From Diploscapter coronatus (lineage: Eukaryota > Nematoda > Chromadorea > Rhabditida > Rhabditidae), in assembly GCA_964036155.1 (NCBI GenBank), contig OZ038423.1:46763249-46827248 (forward strand): a DNA stretch of 64,000 bases, read 5' to 3'. Below, in pieces: positions 12,139-25,837 of the stretch. Made by a program: the position numbers and the translations under genes. Under the pieces are notes generated by a model. It did no database searches. It saw only the letters and a list, made by a program, of their open reading frames with translations, and was not told where the DNA came from. Within the stretch, counting starts at the first letter, position 1, and every line of letters starts with the position of its first letter.

Positions 12139-15100
12139 TTAAAAATCCTCCCGTTTCGATACAGATTTCTTCGTGGAGAGAACTCTCGGGCTTGCTGATA
12201 AATAGGCAGAACTGACCTGAGCTGATACTGGAATAGGCATTTTCTGAAAATGTTATAATTTACTCCTAAAACCCTAATTTTAAAAATTAAACGTACGTTT
12301 CCAGATTCTTTGGGAGCGTCGTAAATTATACAGGCAAGATATACGGCGTTAAGGGCAAACTGAACTTGATAGGCTAGAACAATATTAAAATTTAAATGAA
12401 ACCTGAGCAAAATATAGGATCTCAGCAATCTCTTGGACGTACATAATATATGGCGAAGTTATGGGCTCATCGAACAAAATCGCGTAAAGTCGCAGTAAAT
12501 ACGAAGGCAAATTCATGGATAGGTCGAATATTGTTATGCATAGGCATCGTCTTAGAACCTTCATCTGTTGAACTTTTCGGCCAGATCTGAAGAAAAGTTG
12601 ATATTCATAATTTCAACTTTTTTTTTCAGAAAATGCTCTTGCCGAGTCTTTGAATTATTATTTTTATTTATAAAGCTAATCTCCATTATTAAAATCTGTT
12701 CTCTTCCCAGAAGACCTGTAAAATCTCTAGTTTTTCGATAGCCGGGCAATTGAGATCTAGCAGCGTTAAAAACTGATTAATGTAAATTCGACCAAGCGAT
12801 CTCCTAAGAATAATATCTTCAATTTCTCATTTAATTCAGCGCTTAATCACGTTTTCCCAATTATGCGTAAATCCTCATTTAAGCTTCAAAATGAGGGCTG
12901 ACGATCAAAATAACGCACCAGGCTATCTTAAATTTGAATTCTCAAGAGAAATTAGCAATTAGTACGAAATGCTCCCAAATTCTCGAAAAATGCTAATTTT
13001 GCCCGAAACTCGACGAAATATATGCGCATTTTTATACTATCTGCACGCACAAAATGTGTTTTAGCCTTTGCCCATTTTTCTCATTTTGAGATTAACTTCT
13101 GACCCTGATGAAACTCATTTTTCAAATAAATACCTCATTGTATTCTATCAAAGATTGCCGAAATTAATCAAAGGAAGATTTCTCGATAATTAAGAAAAAT
13201 GCAGCCCCCATAAATGAAATACCAGGGATAATGAAAAAACCCCGATTTTTTCGCTGATTAAGATTTTTGATGTAGGAAATTGTTCTTTGAAGATGGAAAA
13301 TGGATGTTTTTAATCGTGACAGACATTCTAATCGGAAAAAGAGTAAAATGTGTCAAAAACACTCATACAATTCAATGATTCAAAATCACGTTTTCTTAAA
13401 CTCATTAAATTCGCAAAGAAAACTATAATATACCTCAGTCCACTCTATTCCCGTAAACTAATTAATTATTCAATCATGCTAACTAACTATGACAATTACC
13501 TATTCCTCTTTAGCTTGATTTGCCCGTTGTCGAATAGCTTTGATGGTCCGCTAATTACTCTGCCTGATTCATAGATAGCTTCCTTCATCTCAGAATAATC
13601 TAAATTAGGGTAATTAAATAGGCAATTAGGATAATCCAATCGTTAAGTACCCTCTCCAGGTCTATCAGTGGAATCTTGTACATTTCTGGTAGGTCTTTTC
13701 TCGGATAATCTTGAATCGGAAGAGTCGACTTCGAGTGCATTTCCATTTTTCTCGTCAGCCCTTACCGCCATCCATATAGAACGACCCAATAATACCTAAT
13801 GAAATAAGCTAATTAGGCTAATTAAGTCGTTAATTCACCTTTAAATCCATGGCAATTATAACAGCGGCCGGGAGGAAATATGATAGAATAATCTCCCCGA
13901 TTTGAAATAAATGCAGCATTTCGGCCGTAGCGCCAGACGTTATCGCATTACCGCACACTTAAAATCTCAATGAACATATTTAAGCTTAGATTTAAATCTA
14001 ACATACTCTTAGCCTCTTCGATATAGTCGCTATCCCACAGTACCCACAGCTCAATGACGCAGCAGAAAATCGATAGGACTATCTGAATTTTTATCATAAA
14101 TTAAAAATTATTCAGGCATCCGGAAAATGTTTAATTTCACCCCAAAAATGCTTAGATATAGAAAGTTACCACTGCGTATCTGGGCTGGCGGTTGATTTTC
14201 AAATGGGAGTAGGGTCGATATATCGCCATATCTGAAAATTTAAGATTTTTTTTTTCGATATTTATGGAACTATAACGACGTTAAATAATTACTTTTATTT
14301 TAAAGCAATGCTATTTTTAGATATTAGGTAAGTTATTTAATTTCGCCCTGATTTTACACGCGGGTAATTTCGACTAACATCGAACTGAGGAGAGCACGAG
14401 CCAGCACCAAATTGAAAACGCTGACGTGGAGTGGATCACAAACGTGTTTATCTGCAATTTCAGACGATTTTCCCGCATTTTTAAATATTCATATTTACTA
14501 CGGCCTGTATATTAAAGCATAGACACCTAAGCCGTTTTATATACGGCACTTAATTTATGATGCTGTATATTGAAGAATAGCTTCACACAAAGTGGTTTTT
14601 TATACGGGATTGGGTCTTCGAGATTTTGAAACATCCCTGAAATTCCGAAACATGTGTTTAGAATATTCAAGGAATTGAACATAGTGGAAGAGCCTTAGGC
14701 ATAAAAAGAAAGGTACTAATGAGAGAAAGTAAAAGAAGACGCAATTCTAAGAGAAATAAAGAAAGACCATTCATTCGAAAGTCCATTAGGCAAAATAGAA
14801 TCAGAGGCGTGATAATAACCCAGAGAACTTCGGCTTATCTATTATTGTCTTATTTGTTTTATATAAAAGAGGCGGAGCTGGAAAAACCGTGCACCATTTT
14901 GCAGGAAAATTTAAAGATATTATTTTTTGATTATTTTGTTCAATAAAAATGAACGGAATTTAAGAAAAAAAATCGCGCACCACTTTGCAGATATTTTTCT
15001 GATATACTATTCTGTATGATTTTGTTGTTATAAAACGGGGGAAGATAAACGAAAAAGGCAGTGCACCAACCTTGCAGAAAAAGTTGAGGAATATGGGATT

Positions 15101-16566
15101 ATTAGCAGCGGTGATGAATCTCATGGTTAAGAATAGCAATAGAGCGATTAGACAAAGAGTATCGGCTAAGGCCATCGTCGAGAGTAGAAATAGACTGGTC
15201 CGCATCGCTGAGGAACAACGCCGTCTGAAATACAAATGTTGAAAATATTGGATCGAATTTAAATTGCAGAATATTTTTGATATAAATTTTATGAATATTG
15301 AATTATTATGATATTTTTAAAGACTTCTTACAGTTAGAGTTTAGGTAAATTCGCCAAGGGTTGAATCATTATGAGTTTATTTTAAAATTCGCATTTTCCA
15401 TAATATTTGAGTAAATTCGAACATAGAAAGGGGATTTTTGGCATGATTTATGCTGCTATTAAATTGCTTTATTCTCTGGTTTTCAATTATGGCATCAAGT
15501 CTTTTTTTGTCTTCTGCAGGATTTCTGTTATTGACATCCGAGTTCCGGTGCAAAAGCAGACATTTTTTTTTGTTTTTTTCGACCCTTTTAGGCAATATCT
15601 TGGGATCAAAGACGGGAATATTTGGATATGAGGAGAAAATGTAACGAACGCAGGATCTTTATTTTAAGCCACACACTTTCTTACGAAGGACCATTATATA
15701 GATAAATATGCATGGCATTTTTCAGAAAGGCGCTGTTTCCTCTCAAAATTGAGTGGGTCGTAGCTTAGAGAAATGATCCAATATCATGCAATTCTGTAAA
15801 AATGCTGCTGTTTCTCATATTTTTCATGTAAAAATGTCTTGTTTTGAATTTGATCAACTATTTGGTTTAATCTCAAAGTGCCAGAATAACTTTTTCCAAT
15901 TAATTCAGCGAATGTCAGCAGATGAAGATCCGCTTTTTCAGAAGTGGAAAAGGAAACAAATAATCATAATTTAGTTCTAGCTTCATGGAAGTGGCTCTTC
16001 TTCTCGGAACATTTCAGAGCAAAATGAGGGATGGATTTACATTTATTAGGGATATAGCTAGTTAAACCTAGGCATATCTTACGGAATTCTTCCCCCGTAA
16101 GAATCCAAAAATGTAGCTAATTTTCTTCATCCTATTAATGACGTTTCATCAAGCGAACTATAGCGCTAAAGATATCTAACTTTCAAATGTTTTTTTTCGT
16201 AACCTTAAAAATTTCTAAAACTCCAAAATAACTCCAGCTTTACAAAGAAAGTCAAAACTTATTCATAGAGCATTTAAAACTTTAATATCCGGAATAAAAT
16301 TTTAAGAGTCGACGAAAAACTAACCTCTTCCTGCGACAAAGTACGATTAGATTGAGCAGGATCCCTGAGACGCAAATCGAGAGCATTAGAATCAGAAATG
16401 TGGACAGAGAGCTGTTATTTTTCTGTTCTGGAACGTTTTCCAGAAAATTGCTTCCTGAAACATTTTCAGGAGTTGTTCCCGAAGTTTCCGGAACGATCAT
16501 CATGTAGGATGAGGTAGGCAGCGTACTGGTGGCATTCATTCGAACCGTGAAATTGGCTGGGCTCAT
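12139..16566 (-). CDS. rhodopsin-like (class A) GPCR, orphan, 440 aa
   Basis: Seven-helix receptor at the cell surface; a peptide-type ligand is likely but unknown. Exons, in transcript order: 16566-16325, 15224-15071, 14451-14379, 14231-14170, 14082-14007, 13957-13839, 13795-13651, 13599-13500, 12586-12403, 12359-12297, 12243-12139. They sum to 1323 nt with phase kept throughout. The N-terminus has several N-glycosylation sequons. TM1 is followed by a basic loop, and TM2 contains LLSTMALADTLC. TM3 is IHSTSAFSIWCWLVLSS, then VRYMAIYRPYSHLKINRQP where DRY is normal. A Cys lies in the second extracellular loop (MCGNAITSG). The third intracellular loop is long and acidic/basic (about residues 240-325). 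TM6 and TM7 follow, then a short Ser/Lys-rich tail. The V for D/E at the DRY position is unusual. The subfamily could not be assigned. Confidence 0.85.
13600..13838 (-). repeat. TAATTA-rich 21-bp-period introns of the GPCR gene
   Basis: Two short introns, 13600-13650 and 13796-13838, are built of TAATTA-like steps. On the plus strand one reads TAATTAGGCTAATTAAGTCG and then T before the next TAATTC, giving a 21-base unit. The AG acceptor (CTAATTAG-like on the coding strand) lies inside the repeat unit. Confidence 0.55.
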
Positions 16567-19500
16567 GTTCGAGAAAATCTTAAATTTAGCCTATTTTTAA
16601 CCCAGACGGGATTATGCATTGTTTTAGGCGGAATTTCGTAGTTCTACGCAAGTACGAGGAATATTTGTAACGAAATGGAGTGATAGAGCCTAAATATGAG
16701 TGAGATTATAAACAAACTCATTAAAAACATGACATTGATTTTAAAATATTAGCGGATGAACTAACATAAAATATTTCACTGAAATATTAAATATGAGATT
16801 TGAGAAGTTATAACATGATCCAAATACTTAGTAGGGGAAGTTTCGCTTAATTATAACATTTAACCCTCAGACATATATACTTTTGCATATGTTCAAGAAA
16901 CCTCATGTCATTTAAGAGAAGAAGATATTTCAAGACCCTAAATTAATGAGTAGTAAATTTCACACGAAGTGCGGAAATGAAATCGCTTACAGAAAACATC
17001 TCGCTTAAACACATGAATTATGCATTATAGCAGGAAAGAAAGGGATTTAATATAATAGTCTTGTATCTGAAATCTTATGATACTAGATAATAACTCATCT
17101 TATTTATCAGTTCTGCAGAATATTTGAATGATAAAAATAAGATGATATTATCATAATAAAATGCAAATAATGTTCGACCTCGTTAGTAATAAGCCATTTC
17201 ATCGGAAAGCTTGAAAATTCACGGGTATGAGTTTTGACCTATTCAGGTTTAATCGGATAATACGCTTAAAAATAAGCTTTTTTTCAATTTATAACATAAA
17301 GATGGCGGCCTGTTTATCACGTATATACTTAATCACATGATATAATATTTTAAGGATATTAAATAAACCCAATTACATCAAATAAAATTCAATTACGGAA
17401 TAGAGTTTTTCAACTATTTTTCCTCAGATATCCAATCCTGCCTATCCAGCTCATGCTTAATCATATGACGAGTATCTTTTACACTCTAGTGATAAAAATA
17501 TCGAAAGTGATAGTTGCTTTTGAAAACTAAAAATCGGCGCGTTGGAACGGAATTTTCAATTGAATTTAGTCGCCGTCGGACGACCTAACTTAAGCTCAAA
17601 AAAGACGGGGGAGAATGAAAGGGGCAAGGGAAAGGCAGGCATGAAAAAGCTCCATGCAAGGGCAGGCCACGCCCCCTTTGTTAGAATAGAGACGCATTCC
17701 TTTGGTAATTTTTATGCATAGGAAAGGGTAGAGACGCATAATATTTAAATATATTAAATTTGATATAGAAAATAGAAAAGATATGATATGATACTGTATC
17801 TGAAAAATAGGGTTTTTATTACGAAGCTTAGCTTTTGCTTGATAGAATGATGTGTAACTTATAATTTTTTAAATCCAACAAATTTAGGAATGCTTAGATA
17901 TTAAAGACCCGCAAAAATTATGGCGTCTGAATAAAATAAGAGTTCAACGTTCTAATATGTCTGTCATTTAGAAGGTGGAATATCTAGCAAGCGAGTTTGC
18001 AAATTAAACATTTATAATTCTGAAAATTAAGGCGTAATTTCTATGCGGAATTCTCTAAGATCAAGGGTTAATCGGTAAGAAAAGTGTTTTGAATTATGGA
18101 ATATTCGAATTTCCTTATCGTTGATGGTGAGAAGGGACTTCTCTATATCCACACTGATAATAGAATATAGTCAGATAAAGGTTATCCATAAGATAATCCG
18201 CTTTTTGCACTTCTTTTTGTCATTGCAGCGCACACAATTGTCGTAGTATTGAATAGTACAAATCTTAAAAAAAAATCTTTAAAAATGATGCATCACGATT
18301 TGTACGACAATTCTTAGCATGAGTGATTTAGGATAACAAACAATAAGTGAATCTCCAGCGATTATATGAAGCCAATTAATTGGAATTATCTATGAATGAA
18401 TATAAGAAAAGTTTAATAGAGCAGGGCTTAATCTAATATTATTTTTAGAAAAATCAAAAATAAATTTAAGATGAACTTTTCAAAGTAAATGATTGAAAGG
18501 TTAGTTAAAAAAGAAGAATGATCACTGCGCATCAAAGTAATAACTCAATAAAAGAAATCGTATGCTGGATACTAAACTTTATTCTGTCACAAGTTTGAAA
18601 CATTTAAAGCATTATACACTTGTTTCTATCGAATCGTCTCTAATGTGGAATGGTTATGCAAATTATAATTGAACTTGTCAGAATATGATAGAAGAGAGGG
18701 ATAGGATAAGAGTAGGTAGGTAAGGGTAGGGTAAAGGTAGGTTAATGATAAGTTCAAGTTAAATGAATGTATGGGATTTGGCTATTAATGTCTCGAATTA
18801 GTTTAACATTTCCTCAAATCCTCATTAGCATCTTGAATAACTTGCTATCCATAGCTTGATGATGAGAATTTTCAGTTAAATTGTTGCATAATTTTGCTCG
18901 CTTTTATTAGACGACTTCATAGGAAATTAGGTATCAACGCAGTTTTGTCTAGAATACTCTAGTTTAACAATTTTGGTGAGCAATGACATGTTAAATATTT
19001 TGGTGTGCAGTGACATACTTTAAAAAAAAATGTTTTTCAAAGAAAATGAGAAAATTTTTGAAAAACATATTTTTTAACATCGTGACGTACAAAATTCTCG
19101 TTCAGGTTGACGAGAATGATAGGACCAAAGCTCGAGGAGAAAAGCCAGAAATTGACTGGGCCTCCTTCGGGAGATCTGAGAGTGGTTATATCAAATCCGG
19201 CTATATATCCGGGAAAATAAATCCCCGAAACGAGATGAATGACTGACGAAAATGCATATGATGAAGGTGATGGGGGAACTTCGCGAAAATTGCTCCAGGA
19301 TTAAGAAAAATAATTCCCAATCAAACCTTACATTAGAATGATCAAACTACGAAAAACCAACTTTTAATAAAGGGCTCAAAGAATGGAAAATCACTGAAAA
19401 TTGTCAATTAACAAGGATTCCCACGTTAGATTAAGAGGGACGCAATAAATTGTTTAATCTAACGGTTAAAGATAGAAATATAAAACCGACTATAAAAAAT

Positions 19501-20804
19501 TTAGACTTGTATAAAACCTAATGAAAATTGAGAGCAAACATACGCAGACACAAAATTAACGCTTTACAGGAAAAGATGATGGAAACTTAATTTTAGAGAT
19601 ATTTTCATTTCCCGTGTTTTCCGAAATGTAATTTCAAAACTGATTGCGAATAAGGGAGTCATTTGAAATTAAAACTGAGCTAAACTGAACACTTGAAAAT
19701 GAAACTTTTGAGAATTTCATTTGAAGCTATTTGAAAGAAAAACTACACAAATACTGATGTTGTAGCCCATGTTATCATAGACTGAAATCAGAACATTTTT
19801 CTCGTCTACAAAATTATGCTAGCTGGTTTTAATCGCCTATGCTTAAACACGAGAAGATGGATTTAATTTAACTCTTTAATTTTATGTTTCCAGCTGTCAG
19901 CGGAAGCTATTGCAATTTCGACAAAAAATTTCGAAAGCATTTCCCTAAAAATTCAAAGCGTAAACTTTAAAAAAAATATATAGACATTTCTCAGAAATCG
20001 CGACAATCTTTACGAAAGGTAAATATAACTAATTCGTGTAATAGTTTAAAAATTAAGAGATTTCTGAAATTCGTGATAATCTGGCGGAAAACCTTTGAAA
20101 ATTCTCACACGAGACATGCAATTTGGGAAATTTTGCAGATTTCAAAACTCAGGACTCAGAAGTTAGCTTATAAGTTTCAAACCTCAACATACAAAATTCT
20201 TAGAAGATTCAGTTTGAATTTAAAATGCGAAATAATAACTTAAATAGAATAGGTTTTTAATAATCCTAAAAAATTCCGAAATAATAAATCCTGAAATGTG
20301 CCCAATTTTTCATCATCAAGTCAAGTCTTTATCGGTCGGAATTGGTTTTATGCCTCCCTTCGGAGCCTTTTCTTTATGGAGACTCCCCGAGGACCATTCT
20401 TTTCTCGTTTTCTTTCTCACTCCACCCCACTTCACTTTATTTTCCCGTCTTTGTCAATTTCCAACCCAAGAAAATCCGCCGAAAGTACCTAGTCGACTTA
20501 CCTCTTTCCTATGGCTTTATCTAAAATATTTATCTTTCTAGGTTTAAATCAAATCTCATTTAAATATACAGAAATTTTGCATTTTTAAGTCAAGTTTTAA
20601 TTCGGTTTTAAAAAATCTGACACATAATTGCAAGGATATCCTTGTAAATTGATCTGATCCCCCTTTTTCTCTCGCCTCTCTCGGTTTTAGAGCATCCCTC
20701 GTCTGATATCCGTCAAGTCATAGGGTGTAATCGCAGTTATACGTCGGGATATCAATATTTCAACCTTGTATATCAAATTATATCACCACTTTAAGGCTTA
20801 AGCT
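16567..20804. other. intergenic, 4.2 kb, divergent promoters
   Basis: This lies between the 5' ends of the minus-strand GPCR and the plus-strand ligand-gated channel, so it should hold both promoters. I see no exon-like coding. Open frames at 19010-19246 and 20296-20541 have no splice context or recognisable sequence. A G/T-rich simple stretch (variants of GGTAGG) lies at about 18708-18745. Confidence 0.5.
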
Positions 20805-23800
20805 ATGCATTTGGATTTCATATATCCGTATTTTCTATTATCATCGATTTGGATTTACGAAATCTCCGCCTCTCCTCATGAACTAAGGCTTCTAAATGAT
20901 TTGCTGGTAGGGTATATTCCAGGTAACTTAACTTCGTTTAATCTTTCATATACTTATTTTAATTCATATATCTAAAATATGTTAAATTTAAATTTAAGAA
21001 TTTTATTTTTCAGAAGAACGTCCAGTTTTGGACTCTTCAAAACCTGTCGTCGTCAAATTGAGCATTTCTCTTCAGCAAATTATCAACTTGGTATTAATTT
21101 AAAATAAATTCAAGAATCAATAACATTTCAGAATGAAAAAGAAGAAACATTAGAGGTCTCAGCTTGGCTAAAGTTTTCTTGGTACGATGAGAACTTGAGG
21201 TATTTAGATTAAATTAAAAGGTCGATATTTTAAACTTTAAGATGGGAGCCATTAATGTATGGAAATGTGACTGATATTCGCCATCCAGCTGGATCTATTT
21301 GGTATCCAGACGTGCTTTTATATAATAGGTAAACGTTAAATCAGAATTTTTACTAATAACCAAAAATCTTTTTTAAAAGTTTATGACATTATATCATTCA
21401 TTGTCATTGACTAATGATATCATGATAAATTCATATTATGACGCTATCTATTCGCTTATAAATTATTATTTTAGCGTTGACTCCGCTTTTGATTCAACTT
21501 GTAAAGTAAACCTTCTAAATTACCATGACGGTAACATAAACTGGATGCCACCTGGGATCTTCAAAATCTCCTGCAAGTTGGATATCTACTGGTTCCCATT
21601 CGATAGACAGTCATGCGTATTTAAGGTATTCCACTTTTGGTACCGTTTTGGGAACAATTATCATTTCTTTAGTTTGGCTCTTGGTCATTTTCCAACGATA
21701 AGCTGAAGATCGAGGTTTCACCGTTTGATCTATCTGAATATATCCCTAATGGAGAGTGGATTATCGAGAGTTGGCTATTTTATTTAAATTTTATATTGAT
21801 TTTATATTTCATTTAAAAAAAAACAAATATTGCTTCAGACCATACCGCTAATGTCCGTGAGAAGAAATTCGATTGTTGCGTGGAAATTTACGAAGAAGTA
21901 AAATTCACCCTTCATTTGAAACGACGCACTCTGTAAGAGTTTAAAATATTCTTTAATCAAGATATAACTTGCAGATATTACTCCTTCAATCTAACCCTTC
22001 CCTGCCTACTAATTATGATTCTGGTAATTTTGGGATTTACAGTATGCCCTGAAACGTGTGAAAAAGTTGGACTTCAGGTACGACGTTCGAATTTTATACC
22101 TGAATATCTGAAATATAACTATTTAAGATATCCGTATTTTTGGCCATCTGGATTTTCTTAGCGTTTATGAACGAAATAACTCCTCAGACTTCTGAAGCCG
22201 TACCTTTACTGGGTAAACATGAGCATAAATTCAAAACAAAATGCTAATTGCAGGGGTGTTCTTCCAAGCCTGTATGATTTTATCGATATTAGCTACGTCA
22301 TTTACGGTCTACGTCCAGAGCTACCACTTTCGAAATCACAACTCTCATTTGAGGATGGGATTTTGGGTAGGGATATTGTGAATGACCGACTACGTGAGAC
22401 GAGATACGAGAGGAGTCTTTCTTTCTCCCTCCTTCTGTGAGCCTCGGATGCGCGAGAGACGAGCATTTGTTCGTTATGCGTTCATTTATTTTCTTTCGTT
22501 TTTAAGGGCAATTATCGCTGATTAGCCGATTAATTTCTATTAATATCAATAGAGAAAAATAACTACCAAGTGATTGTTGCGAAAACTCCGTTAAATTTGA
22601 TAAAAAAAAAGTAAAGAAACACTAAAAAAAGTTTTTTAAAAGAATCACTAAATGAACAAATGTCGTCAGTTCGCACATTTCAAGACTCAAAAGGAGGGGA
22701 AGAAAAAAGACGCTCCTTTTATTTCGCTTCAAGTAGTCGGTCATTCACAATACCATAGTTGTTATCATTTTATCGATTTTTTTCAGATGAGATACTTTCT
22801 ATTGGAAATATTCCCATGGCTATTGGGAATGAAGGTACCGAAAAGGGAAAATAATAAGAAAACGATAAAGGAAAGTTGGCGTCAAAGAAGGAGACAAAGT
22901 GAAACGAAAACCGTTTTTGACTATGTAAGAAAATACATCATTTTATTTTAAAATATATTCTTTAATTTACTTATAAACAGTCTTGCTCACTGACTAAGGC
23001 AAGCCACGCCTTCATTACTCTTAAAATATTTGCCCCGTAAAGATATATTCCGGACGGTGTAGAATTCCTCTAACTTTTGCCTGTTTTCTTTTCCCGGGGA
23101 AGGGAATCCTTCTCGCCTGTATTGAAGCATGGGGGCAGAAGAATGTATTTTTTACCGTGTGAAAAAGCAGGGAATCAAAAATAGCAACTAATAAGAGGGC
23201 TAACATCGAAGTATGGTATTGGACAAAATAGCAGGGGAGCTTCGCCCCGTCCACTATTCCCGAAATCGTCGAAGCTTGCAAAAGTTCTGCAGAGGCAAAG
23301 GGCCTTCGTTAATGAACATAACTGAGTGATAAAATATAAATTTTCAGACTGACGGTACGAGTAAATTTCTCCTGGCTATGGGAGATGCAATGAAATGCCA
23401 CTTTGACGAGCTCGTCTTCAAAGTGCACGCTACTTCTGAAGTAAAAATGAAAGAATAATTTCTTTCAAAAAGTAGAAATTTAGGACTCAGATCAGGAGGC
23501 CATTGAGAGATTGAGGATATTACAGCGAATTTATGATCATGTTAAGGTATAGGATTAGTCATTTTCTAATTTAAAAGTTATTTTTTAATAGCTAACAGAA
23601 ATAGTAGGCATAAAATATTATAATTTATCACTCTTCAAGCTTATTGAATAATCCAATATTTTATCCTGATTTTGCAAACGTTCTCCGAGCTAATAGCGTT
23701 GTTTTAAATTAAGATGATACGAGAACGAGAGGAGGATACTGTGGAGGAAAAATATGTGGCTCTGGAATGGCGTCTTGCGGCGATGGTGGTCGATCGAATT

Positions 23801-23878
23801 TGCCTTATCGCTTTCAGTGTTCTAATTATCGGGATTACGGTAATCATAGTCATAAAAGCGCCATATATTCATGCGTAA
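20805..23878 (+). CDS. nicotinic-type Cys-loop ligand-gated ion channel, alpha-like subunit
   Basis: Plasma-membrane receptor channel subunit, 483 aa. Exons: 20805-20922, 21014-21090, 21132-21199, 21242-21328, 21475-21625, 21673-21769, 21839-21932, 21975-22077, 22128-22212, 22254-22366, 22787-22924, 23348-23440, 23484-23546, 23714-23878 (1452 nt). A signal peptide leads into [13 protein letters not shown]. Agonist-site loops show WYPDVLLYN and GSWSFSND. The Cys loop runs C150-C164 with 13 residues between. Vicinal cysteines C212-C213 ([11 protein letters not shown]) mark an alpha-type subunit. TM1 is about 231-255, TM2 266-285, TM3 294-313 and TM4 455-475. The bases before TM2 encode CEKVGLQ, with Glu at -1' and Lys at 0', which predicts cation selectivity. 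It probably belongs near the nematode-specific ACR/DEG-3 branches; the exact orthologue is not clear. AATAAA at about 23980 may end the mRNA. Confidence 0.92.
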
Positions 23879-25837
23879 TCTGGGATAATATCGTCGTTTT
23901 AATTATTATCAAGCAATATGATCTCGTGTATATATTATAATGTGATAAATATAGTTTTTACTTTTTATCTTCTCTCTAAAATAAAAGCAATAATATAGCA
24001 AAAAAATCAAACAAATAATAAGGGAAAAACTCGAGAAAAAAAATTCTGCATGATTTACACCGGATTCATGATTAGAATTACGGCCATATTTGTATGGAAA
24101 ATGGGTTCATCACAGGACACGACTAGAAATATTATAAATTTAGACCAACTCGCCAATTATTATTTGATTTCCTGATTCAAACATGATAAAATCAAATATA
24201 ATTGTCGAGACTCAGACACGATTTAGGGCATTTCAGAAAATTATGATACTTCAAGTAGAGAGACATAAAAATAACCAGGATGAGTCAAAGTACAGAATTG
24301 GTAGATGGTTTTAACCTAAAATATCCAAAGACTAAATAATAGGGCCAACCTGTTAATGTGAAAAACATGACAAATTCAGGCCAGAAATATGAAAAATGTA
24401 AGTCTCTCTAGAAACGAGATCAAGAAATATGCAATATAAATTCAATGAAAAAACAATAATAAATAAAATTATAAGAAACGTTTTACATAAAGAATTATCA
24501 ACCCTTTCGGCATAGCAGCTAGATCTTTGTATCTCAACATTTAAAAGCAAAAGATATGGCAAGAGTTAGATAATTATGATATAGCGACCTCATATTATCA
24601 TTAAGTTGTGTCACTATATCATCAAATACGCTTTAAAATAATATATTATTGAATTATTAAAGCGAGGCTTATTAAATTATCAAATATTTAATGAACCTCA
24701 CTATCTATAACACATAACGGCAAACTTATTAAAGGCCTCACTACAGAAATGAATGATTTTGGGATACTCGAACCAAATAAATGATCATCAAATAATAATA
24801 ATCTACGAATTCGTAGCTATATTATTCATCAAAAATGAGATCATCGATATTTAAAACATAATCTAAGTAAATCGTGCACTCAAAAAAATCTACCCCTCTA
24901 CGATAATGTTTCCTGTCTTTGTATTGGTGTTTCAAAACCGATCCAAATTATCCAGATCCGTTTCATCATACGGCACTACGTAATTATTTCGGAGTTTCTG
25001 AAAATAGATAATTTTTTAAAATTCAATTATCTTCAATTGGTTATAGATTTACAACATTAAAAGTTACTACTTTTCTAACTTTCAGAAAACTCTCTTACAG
25101 GGCTGCACCGAATGGACTTTTGAGATTTTCGCAAACGGAAATGGACACTTTCGTACAGCCCTGATTCTCTAGATTTGAAAACTCCCTAAATGGCTGGTGA
25201 TAGATGTGGTCTTTGCTCGTGACTATACAAAATAAATCCGCTTATCAGACATCTTTTAGTGATACTTCAGATACCCGGCCAATTAAAGATATCCCTTATT
25301 TAGCTTATCAGAAGTTTATCAGTTTGCATCATTTAATCGGTTAAGCCAGACTTCGTTAAAATGTTTACAATTTGCAGCGAGCGCATGTGCCCAATCTTTA
25401 TACTTTTCATCTGGGAGATTAAATATCAAATCTCAAAAGTCATTGGAAATTAGCTCCAATTCTGAAAAGTAAGATAAGCCATGGTTATATTTAGCCGGTC
25501 AGGTTTTCAGATTCACTTTATTACAGATAAAAAGCTAATCTTCATTGTTTTGGGACAAATTGTTGAGTTTTCAGACTAACCTTAGAACTTGAGCATGCTT
25601 CTAGTGAAACATCGTGCAATTGAGTAAGTTCTAAAATGCACTCATTTAGAAAAAATACGACCACTTTACAATAAAATTAGAATTAGGTACTTTCCGAGCC
25701 AGATCTTCAGTGTGGAACCACACAAGTCAAATTTATCAGCTAAAATCTAATTGCGGCCCTCTTAAGGAACTATTTTTATGTGACAAAGTTATCTGCGGAC
25801 CCTATTTCCTAGTGTTTAGTTCAGACTGAAAATCTGT
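23879..25837. other. intergenic between convergent channel and sulfatase genes
   Basis: No gene seen. It contains the channel 3' end, a 66-bp inverted-repeat element (25098-25163) and one copy of the AAAAGCTRATCTTCATTG dispersed motif near 25530. Confidence 0.5.
25098..25163. repeat. 66-bp element with CAGGGCTG inverted ends
   Basis: The left end CAGGGCTGCACCGAA matches the complement of the right end TTTCGTACAGCCCTG at most positions. CAGGG...CCCTG ends are typical of hAT-type transposon derivatives. I could not find a convincing target-site duplication. It is too short to encode anything. Confidence 0.5.

Noticed and set aside
14719..14946. 75-codon plus-strand open frame
   Set aside because: It lies antisense in a GPCR intron, is Lys/Arg-rich from A-rich DNA, and has no supporting signals.
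20296..20541. Three overlapping plus-strand open frames upstream of the channel gene
   Set aside because: All three frames are open because the stretch is pyrimidine-rich. No splice sites or recognisable protein were seen.
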